Assembly (NCBI GenBank): GCA_937967375.1
Contig: CALCJF010000069.1
Coordinates: forward strand, 1 to 18,893
From: an uncultured Leucobacter sp.
GTDB taxonomy: Bacteria > Actinomycetota > Actinomycetes > Actinomycetales > Microbacteriaceae
Length of the DNA stretch: 18,893 nt
Reading direction: 5' to 3'
Below the pieces are notes generated by a model that was given only the letters and a program-made list of their open reading frames with translations, did not search any database and had not been told where the DNA came from. Each line of letters opens with the position of its first letter. The stretch's first letter is position 1. Below, piece by piece: positions 1 to 5,033 of this stretch. The translations under genes were made by a program, and so were the position numbers.

Positions 1-1
1 C

Positions 2-820
2 GGCTGCCAAGGGTCGACGCGGCCAGCGAGCCTCGACCCAGACGGGCGCGAGTGGGGCTCGCGGTTTCCGTACCTCACGATTCGCGACCAGGTGGCGGCT
101 ACCGCCGCGTTCGCCGATCAGCTCGGCATCTCGCGGTTCGCCGCGGTGATCGGCGGGTCGATGGGCGGCATGCACGCGCTCGAGTGGGAGCTGTTGTATC
201 CGGGCCGCACCGAGCGGCTCGCGGTGATTGCGGCTCCCCCGGTGACGACCGCCGACCAAATCGGGCTGAACCTGGTGCAGCTCGAGGCGATTCGCTCGGA
301 TCCGGCCTGGCGCGGCGGCAACTACTACGACGCACCCGACGGTATCGGCCCGCACCACGGGCTCGCGACCGCCCGCCGCCTAGCCCTGCTGAACTACCGC
401 AGCAACACCGAGCTCGACGAGCGCTTCGGGCGTGCCTGGCAGTCGGCGGTGAGCCCGCTCGGCGGCGGCGGGCGATTCGCAGTCGAGAGCTATCTCGACT
501 TTCACGGCAACAAGTTCACCCGTCGCTTCGATGCCAACAGCTACCTCACGCTCGTGCAGGCGATGAACTCGCACGACGTCGGGCGCGGCCGCGGTGGGAT
601 CGCCGCGGCGCTCTCGCAGATCACGCTGCCGACGCTCGTGCTCGGCATTCCAAGCGATCGCCTGTTCACACTAGACGGGCAAGACATCATTGCCGCGCAC
701 AGCCCGGGCAGCCTCGACGGCGGGCTCGCAACGCGCCTCGACAGCCCGTTCGGGCACGACGCATTCTTGATCGAGTTCGAGCGCGTGGGCGAAGAGCTCA
801 CCCGCCTGCTGGAGATCTAG
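2..820 (+). CDS. metX: Homoserine O-acetyltransferase, 3' part (start lies outside the window)
   Basis: This enzyme acetylates L-homoserine with acetyl-CoA in the cytoplasm, the committed step towards methionine by the acetyl branch. The reading frame is open from base 2, and 272 codons of about 370-380 are visible. The GTG at 92 is internal: the frame upstream of it already encodes the family motif GCQGST and the stretch FPYLTIRDQV. The alpha/beta-hydrolase nucleophile elbow GGSMGG puts the catalytic Ser codon at 158-160. The acid is probably the Asp of GIPSDRLF, and the base is the His of FGHDAFL near the C terminus. One oddity is that GCQGSTRPAS carries Arg (20-22) where the family nearly always has Gly. 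The gene converges on the minus-strand gene at 1024. MetX and the related serine/succinyl acyltransferases share the fold, but the context-free match is best to MetX. Confidence 0.93.
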   Translation, partial: GCQGSTRPASLDPDGREWGSRFPYLTIRDQVAATAAFADQLGISRFAAVIGGSMGGMHALEWELLYPGRTERLAVIAAPPVTTADQIGLNLVQLEAIRSDPAWRGGNYYDAPDGIGPHHGLATARRLALLNYRSNTELDERFGRAWQSAVSPLGGGGRFAVESYLDFHGNKFTRRFDANSYLTLVQAMNSHDVGRGRGGIAAALSQITLPTLVLGIPSDRLFTLDGQDIIAAHSPGSLDGGLATRLDSPFGHDAFLIEFERVGEELTRLLEI

Positions 821-914
821 CGCCGCCGCGCGCAGCTCGGCACGCGCAGCAAGCCCAGCAAGCACGCCAAGCACCACTGGCAGCGCCCAGAGCGCCCGTG
901 CTTATCTTCCTGCC

Positions 915-999
915 CTCCGAAACTGAGTCTCATCGCCGAGACTGAGCCCTTTCTCACGCATATGTGGCTCAGTATCGGCGGTAAGGCTCATTCTCGACG
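915..999. repeat. 85-bp four-unit palindromic element, copy A
   Basis: Four copies of a 15-bp unit (consensus CGCCGAGACTGAGCC) are seen: two in forward orientation (915-929, 934-948) and two inverted (966-980, 985-999). Units within an arm repeat every 19 bp, and a 17-bp spacer separates the arms. The inner pair differs by one base and could form a 15-bp stem. The element sits between the converging ends of metX (820) and the minus-strand gene ending at 1024, so it could act as a two-way terminator, a REP-like element or a binding array. A second copy with identical geometry lies at 2139-2223. Nearby, 848-877 holds only a short imperfect AGCAAGC/GCCAAGC run. Confidence 0.85.
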
Positions 1000-1023
1000 A
1001 GCCAGACCGAACTCAGCTTCTAC

Positions 1024-2013
1024 TCATTCCAGTGCGGGCACTCTCAGCCCGAACGCAAGCATGCGACGCCCCAATCGATCAGCCGTCTCGATCGCTTCCG
1101 GCATCCAGCGCACCAGCCGGTCACCGGTGACACCTCGAATGTCGTCTTCTCGGCGTTTCTCCTCCAGCACTCGCTCATGCGAGGTCTGCCCGTTCAGCAA
1201 TTTCTCGTCGGTGTACTTCGACCGTCCGTCGACTTCGCCAAACGCCGCCTGACCGATGAACTTAAAATCGAGCCAGTACCGCCTCCCCTCTGCACCGCGC
1301 ACCATCACCTGAATGTCGACCTCGACCCTCAGCCGAGCAAACTGCAACCTGCTGACGCTTTCGGCGACCGAGTCCGCACGAGGATCGGCAAACTCCAACA
1401 CTTTGCGAGCGCTGCGCACGCCGCGAACGCGCGGCATGGCATCAAGCAGCTCAAGCTGCGACCCTCGCCAATCTTCTATCGCGGGATCGACCCGCCCGTG
1501 ATCCGAGCGAAACATCTTGCGGAGCCCCGCGTCAGCCACGCCAACCGCGACCTCCGTCGAGGCGAGCCTTGCAAGATCAACCATCGTCCTCGAGAGGCTT
1601 GTCACGGCGATCCCTGCTACCGATTCCACCTGTTCTTGCGCCAACGATGCTGCGTGGCGAACTACAACGCCTGCACTTCGACCAGGACGTTCGCGAGGAG
1701 TGTACACATGCACGCGACCGGCATGGTGACGATACAGCGGGAGTCCCCAGAGCGCTGCTGCGGAGTAATGCGAAAAGACTATCTCCCTGCCGCGATGCAA
1801 ATGTGCGATCACCAGCGTTCGCGCGAGCAAACGTTCTTCGCCGTAAAGACCATCCCAATGCGCACGCAGCATGAAGTACCCCGGGATGATTCGTGTCAGG
1901 TACCCCTGCTGCACCTCGCGCGAAATAGATCGATCAGTCTTACCTTGATTCAGTAAGAGAGCGCGAGGCAGAATTTTCTCTCGCATCATCTGGATTCGAA
2001 TTTCGTGGTCCAT
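1024..2013 (-). CDS. AbiEi-like winged-helix plus DUF559-type nuclease-fold protein
   Basis: This 329-residue protein has the usual layout of an actinobacterial family named type IV toxin-antitoxin AbiEi domain or DUF559 protein. The N-terminal part (about 10-110), with REVQQGYLTRIIPGYFML, resembles the AbiEi winged helix. The C-terminal part (about 205-315) resembles a very-short-patch-repair/DUF559 PD-(D/E)XK fold: AESVSR, YWLDFKF, GEVDGRSKY and EKRREDDIR, ending in RLVRW, supply the expected Glu, Asp, Glu and Lys positions. No AbiEii toxin gene is next to it, so a toxin-antitoxin role is not shown; such proteins commonly occur alone. The ATG at 2011-2013 is the first start in frame and has no convincing SD sequence. 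By eye the gene is richer in A and T than metX or kgd, and it is enclosed by the two 85-bp palindromic elements, which suggests acquired DNA. Function is unproven. Confidence 0.75.
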   Translation of the reverse strand: MDHEIRIQMMREKILPRALLLNQGKTDRSISREVQQGYLTRIIPGYFMLRAHWDGLYGEERLLARTLVIAHLHRGREIVFSHYSAAALWGLPLYRHHAGRVHVYTPRERPGRSAGVVVRHAASLAQEQVESVAGIAVTSLSRTMVDLARLASTEVAVGVADAGLRKMFRSDHGRVDPAIEDWRGSQLELLDAMPRVRGVRSARKVLEFADPRADSVAESVSRLQFARLRVEVDIQVMVRGAEGRRYWLDFKFIGQAAFGEVDGRSKYTDEKLLNGQTSHERVLEEKRREDDIRGVTGDRLVRWMPEAIETADRLGRRMLAFGLRVPALE

Positions 2014-2138
2014 CGCACCAGCATGCCTGGAGCATGAACACGGCGGCGCGGTTTCGGGATTACCCGCGAAATCGGTGCATAACCCAAAAACGGGACTCCT
2101 GTGAGCGACAATTGCGACGGACCTGGGCCGACTCCCCT

Positions 2139-2223
2139 CGCCGAATCTGAGCCAGATCGCCGAACCTGAGCCAGATTTACGTGAAAAGACGCTCAGTCTC
2201 GGCGGTGGCGCTCACTCTCAGCG
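2139..2223. repeat. 85-bp four-unit palindromic element, copy B
   Basis: This copy has the same architecture as the element at 915-999: forward units at 2139-2153 and 2158-2172, inverted units at 2190-2204 and 2209-2223, a period of 19 and a 17-bp centre. The units read CGCCGAATCTGAGCC, CGCCGAACCTGAGCC and, on the other strand, CGCCGAGACTGAGCG and CGCTGAGAGTGAGCG. The centre and the 4-bp linkers are not conserved with copy A, while the units are. It lies 63 bp downstream of the CNNM gene ending at 2287 and about 125 bp upstream of the nuclease-like gene. The rest of 2014-2286 shows no gene. Confidence 0.85.
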
Positions 2224-2286
2224 CTCCTGACCACACGAGACAGGCAGCACGAATAGGCCCAGGCATGAGCCCGCCGCGCGCGACGT

Positions 2287-3336
2287 TCAGTCCGAGTAGC
2301 GCTGGCGCTTCGTGGCGTCGTGCACCTCGCCCACCAGCTCCTCGATGACGTCCTCGAGAAAGAGCACGCCCATCTCGCGGCCAGTCGCATCGACGGCGCG
2401 CGCGAGGTGCACGCCCCGCCCCTGCATGCGCGCCAGCACGTCTTCGAGGTCGGTGTCGTCGCGCAGCGTCAGCATCTCGCGAATGCGCTTGGCCGGGATC
2501 GGCTGCGTGATACGTTCCTCGCCGAGCCGCAGCAGATCCTTGATGTGTACGTAGCCGACAAGCTCGCCGCTCTCGCCGCGCATCGGATAGCGCGAGAAGC
2601 CGTGCTTTGCCACTGCCGTCTCGACGTCGCCTGGCGTTGCCCCAGCCGGCATCGCGACGAGCTTGTCTGACGGCACGAGAATGTCTTGCGCACGCTTCTC
2701 GGTGAAGTCGAACGCCGCGCTCAGCGTGCCACTGTGGTCTTCGAGCAGCCCCTCGCGCGTCGAGTGGCTGACAATGCCCGCCACCTCTTCGAGCGTGTAC
2801 GTGCTGTTCGCCTCGTTCTTCGGCTCGACGCCGAAGAGCCGGAGAATTCCGTTTGCAATGGCGTTCAGCGCGGCGATGATGTGCCTGAACACGCGCGACA
2901 CCCAGACGAGCGGCGGCGCGAGCAGCAGCACGGCCTGATCGGGCATCGAGAAGGCCGCGTTCTTCGGCACCATTTCGCCGAAGACGACATGCAGGTACGA
3001 CACCAGCAAGAGCGTGATGACGAACGCGGCGATCGACACAACCTCTGCTGACAGACCCGTCCAGGCGAGCGGCCCCTCGAGCAGGTGGTGAATGGCCGGT
3101 TCTGACACATTCAGAATGAGCAGCGAGCACACCGTGATGCCGAGCTGGCTCGTGGCGAGCATGAGCGTCGCGTGTTCCATGGCCCACAGCGCGGTCTTGG
3201 CGCGCTTCGAGCCGGCCTCAGCGAGCGGCTCGATCTGCGAGCGGCGCGCAGAGATCACCGCGAACTCGGCGCCGACGAAGAAGGCATTCGCGAGCAGCAG
3301 CACGACGAGCCAGACAATTCCCATCCAGTCGCTCAT
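2287..3336 (-). CDS. CNNM (DUF21) membrane protein with CBS pair, short form
   Basis: This is an integral membrane protein of the CNNM/CorC/hemolysin-III-like family, linked in other bacteria to Mg2+ (and Co2+) transport or resistance. Its 349 residues contain a DUF21 region with membrane segments near 7-25, 55-75, 98-118 and 134-160. It has the hallmark GEMVPKN at 120-126 and two CBS domains at about 218-275 and 282-340 (FSRYPMRG in the first, LEDVIEELVGEV closing the second). The C-terminal CorC_HlyC domain of its neighbour is absent. The start ATG overlaps the stop of the upstream paralogue (ATGA, 3333-3336), with the SD sequence AGGGGGG inside that gene, so the pair is translationally coupled. 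The two proteins probably arose by duplication and may form a heterodimer. Substrate ion and direction of transport cannot be read from the sequence. Confidence 0.9.
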   Translation of the reverse strand: MSDWMGIVWLVVLLLANAFFVGAEFAVISARRSQIEPLAEAGSKRAKTALWAMEHATLMLATSQLGITVCSLLILNVSEPAIHHLLEGPLAWTGLSAEVVSIAAFVITLLLVSYLHVVFGEMVPKNAAFSMPDQAVLLLAPPLVWVSRVFRHIIAALNAIANGILRLFGVEPKNEANSTYTLEEVAGIVSHSTREGLLEDHSGTLSAAFDFTEKRAQDILVPSDKLVAMPAGATPGDVETAVAKHGFSRYPMRGESGELVGYVHIKDLLRLGEERITQPIPAKRIREMLTLRDDTDLEDVLARMQGRGVHLARAVDATGREMGVLFLEDVIEELVGEVHDATKRQRYSD

Positions 3337-4730
3337 GCGTCACCCCCCTGCGCGTCGTGGCCATTGGGTTTGCGACGAGGATCCGCCTGCTCGATTTCAA
3401 TCTCACCCGTATCGCCCGCCGCGGCCTCTGCGGGGCTGACGGGGGCGAAATATTTGATCCGCGAAATGCGGTGGCCCTCCATGCGCTCGACACGAAGGCG
3501 CGAGCCGTCTTCGAGCGGCACCTCGTCGCCGAGCTCTGGAATGCGACCGAGCTCGAGCAGCACGAATCCGGCGATCGTGTCGTAGTCGTCGCTCTCAGGA
3601 ATATCGACACCGGTCTGCTCGAGCACCTCGTCGGGGCGCAGGTCAGCGGGGATCGTCATCTCTGACGCGTCACCCACGACGCCGGCGCGTGCGCGGTCGT
3701 GCTCGTCAGCGACCTCACCGACGAGCTCTTCGACCAGGTCTTCAAGGGTCACGAGGCCCGCGGTTCCGCCGTACTCATCGACGACGATCGCGAGCTGAAA
3801 CCCCGAGGTGCGCAGCTCTTCGAGCAGCTGATCGAGTCGCATGGTCTCTGGCACGCGCACGACGTCTTCGATGATCGCGGCGACGGGCACCTCTGGCCGC
3901 TTCGGCCGGGGCACAGCGACCGCGTGCTTCACGTGTACCACGCCGACGATGTCATCGCGATCCTCGTCGATCACCGGAAACCTCGAGAACCCGGTGCGCC
4001 CGGCGAGTTCGAGCACCGCCTGCGACGGGTCGAGCCTGTGGATGCTCTCGATGCGCGTGCGCGGGGTCATCACGTCTGCCGCGGTGTGCTCTGAGAAGCG
4101 CAGCGTTCGGTCGAGCAACGTGGCAGTGTCGGCCTCGAGCAGGCCCGCGCTCGCCGAGTGGCGCACGAGCGAGCTGAGCTCCTCGGCGGTGCGAGCCCCC
4201 GAAAGTTCTTCCTTGGGTTCGATACCGATCGCTCGCAACAGCCCGTTGGCGCTGCCGTTCAAGACGAGGATCGCCGGCTTGAAGATGGCGGTAAACCCTG
4301 CCTGCAGCGGCATGACGGCGCGGGCGGCCTGCAGCGGCTTCGCGAGTGCGAAGTTCTTAGGGACGAGCTCGCCGATCACCATCGAAATGATCGTCGCGAT
4401 CACCACGGCCAAGGGTGCGCTGATGGCGCGGCGCAGCCCCTCAGGTACGCCCATTCCTGCGAGAAGCGGGTCGAGCATGCTGCTGAACGCGGGCTCGAGT
4501 GTGTAACCGGCGAGCAGCGTGGTCAGCGTAATACCCAGCTGCGCGCTCGAGAGGTGCGTCGAAGTGATCCGTAGGCCACGAATCACGCCGTCGAGGCCGC
4601 GTTCGCCCTGCTCGCGGCGTCGCTCAAGATCTTGCCGATCCAACGCGACAAGCGAAAACTCGGAGGCAACGAAGACGCCCGTGCCGAACGTGAGAATCAC
4701 ACCGAACGCGAGCAGCCACCACTCGCTCAT
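3333..4730 (-). CDS. CNNM/CorC-type transporter or hemolysin-family protein, full length
   Basis: The 465 residues carry the full domain order of the family: a DUF21/CNNM membrane domain (segments near 3-26, 60-80, 103-120 and 140-160, with GELVPKN at 120-126), CBS1 (about 217-278), CBS2 (284-343, with VVDEYGGTAGLVTLEDLVEELVGE) and a CorC_HlyC domain (about 357-428, DDYDTIAGFVLLELGRIP). An acidic, probably disordered tail follows. Relatives such as mycobacterial MpfA and staphylococcal MpfA are linked to Mg2+ acquisition or export. The start ATG at 4728-4730 has the SD sequence AGGGGGG and overlaps the stop codon of a short leader ORF by ATGA. It is the first gene of a two-gene operon with the shorter paralogue. 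The leader and hairpin point to control at translation, possibly by Mg2+; that is inference. Confidence 0.92.
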   Translation of the reverse strand: MSEWWLLAFGVILTFGTGVFVASEFSLVALDRQDLERRREQGERGLDGVIRGLRITSTHLSSAQLGITLTTLLAGYTLEPAFSSMLDPLLAGMGVPEGLRRAISAPLAVVIATIISMVIGELVPKNFALAKPLQAARAVMPLQAGFTAIFKPAILVLNGSANGLLRAIGIEPKEELSGARTAEELSSLVRHSASAGLLEADTATLLDRTLRFSEHTAADVMTPRTRIESIHRLDPSQAVLELAGRTGFSRFPVIDEDRDDIVGVVHVKHAVAVPRPKRPEVPVAAIIEDVVRVPETMRLDQLLEELRTSGFQLAIVVDEYGGTAGLVTLEDLVEELVGEVADEHDRARAGVVGDASEMTIPADLRPDEVLEQTGVDIPESDDYDTIAGFVLLELGRIPELGDEVPLEDGSRLRVERMEGHRISRIKYFAPVSPAEAAAGDTGEIEIEQADPRRKPNGHDAQGGDA

Positions 4731-4810
4731 TCGTGACCCCCCTGAAGAAGCCGCGCCTCAGCGCGGTAGGTACTCGGGGGGTCGCTGGGTCTTCGACTGG
4801 GTACGTCCAT
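4727..4810 (-). CDS. Candidate 27-residue proline-containing leader peptide
   Basis: This is a short frame with ATG at 4808-4810 and TGA at 4727-4729. The peptide begins MDVPSRRPSDPPSTYR, with prolines at positions 4, 8, 11 and 12, and ends QGGHE. Its stop overlaps the start of the CNNM gene by ATGA. The last codons (CAG GGG GGT CAC GAA) contain the SD sequence of that gene. A -10-like TAGAGT ends 10 bp before the ATG, so the message may be nearly leaderless. The 20-bp junction matches the junction between the two CNNM genes at 18 of 20 positions, where coupling is certain to be possible. Translating ribosomes would open the hairpin at 4735-4783. Pro-rich leaders (mgtL, and the mgtC leader) control Mg2+ transport genes in enterobacteria; any such role here is inference. 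Confidence 0.5.
   Translation of the reverse strand: MDVPSRRPSDPPSTYRAEARLLQGGHE
4735..4783 (-). promoter_or_regulatory. SD-sequestering hairpin in the 5' leader of the CNNM operon
   Basis: On the minus strand, GACCCCCC (4783-4776) can pair perfectly with GGGGGGTC (4742-4735), which is the SD of the gene starting at 4730. A second stem, CCGCGC with GCGCGG (4766-4761 with 4756-4751) around a TGAG loop, stacks inside. Eight outer and six inner G/C-rich pairs should block initiation unless a ribosome on the leader ORF unwinds them. It may be part of a larger metal-sensing leader; I do not recognise a known riboswitch class. Confidence 0.55.
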
Positions 4811-4820
4811 GATTGCGAAA

Positions 4821-4849
4821 ACTCTATCAGCCAAGGCAGGCAGCGTGTC
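4821..4849 (-). promoter_or_regulatory. Possible promoter of the CNNM operon
   Basis: On the minus strand the -10-like TAGAGT lies at 4826-4821, with a poor -35 (GACACG at 4849-4844) and a 17-bp spacer. A start site near 4814 would give a leader of about 84 nt and place the leader-ORF ATG almost at the 5' end. The evidence is the -10 fit and position only. Confidence 0.3.
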
Positions 4850-5020
4850 TGAAAACTGTCCGTGTATGACCTCGGTTTCGCTTATCGACAGCCATCAGTT
4901 TTGCTGTCGGATGAATTCAGGTGAACGTGTCACATGTCGCAGCCGAAAGGCGTAGGCTAGTGGCAGTGTGCGCGACGGCTGCGCAAGTGCTCGCGAGACG
5001 ACTCGCGGGTTCGCCACAAT

Positions 5021-5027
5021 GAGAGGA
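5021..5027 (+). promoter_or_regulatory. SD sequence that fixes the TTG start of kgd
   Basis: GAGAGGA lies 6 nt before the TTG at 5034-5036. An ATG at 5019-5021 in the same frame overlaps this SD and has none of its own, and the GTG at 4968 lies close to the predicted promoter. The resulting N terminus, MTERTNVTGNGD, fits the usual start of the family. Confidence 0.7.
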
Positions 5028-5033
5028 CTCGCC

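Larger units (their letters stand above)
4811..5033. promoter_or_regulatory. Divergent intergenic region between the CNNM operon and kgd
   Basis: Together with the leader described at 4727-4810, this gives just over 300 bases without a conventional gene. For kgd, the plausible -10 is TAGGCT (4953-4958), with GTCACA (4929-4934) as a weak -35 and an 18-bp spacer. A palindrome GTGA-N5-TCAC (4921-4933) overlaps that -35 and could be an operator. A 7-bp hairpin (CGACAGC 4886-4892 with GCTGTCG 4903-4909, 10-nt loop) is present upstream. No further gene is seen. Confidence 0.35.

Noticed and set aside
848..877. AGCAAGC/GCCAAGC run as a CRISPR-like or tandem array
   Set aside because: The repeats are under 10 bp, imperfect and only about three in number; low-complexity sequence after metX.
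52..945. Plus-strand 297-codon frame over metX
   Set aside because: It is Arg/Ala/Pro-rich nonsense in the wrong frame; the neighbouring frame carries all MetX motifs.
908..2229. TCCTG at both outer edges of the paired 85-bp elements as a target-site duplication
   Set aside because: The 5-bp match is not at equal distance from the two elements (2 bp and 1 bp) and is easily due to chance; no transposase is present.
4731..4815. Manganese (yybP-ykoY) or M-box riboswitch in the CNNM leader
   Set aside because: The leader is too short and lacks the conserved loops of those classes; the simple nested hairpin with a leader ORF explains it better.
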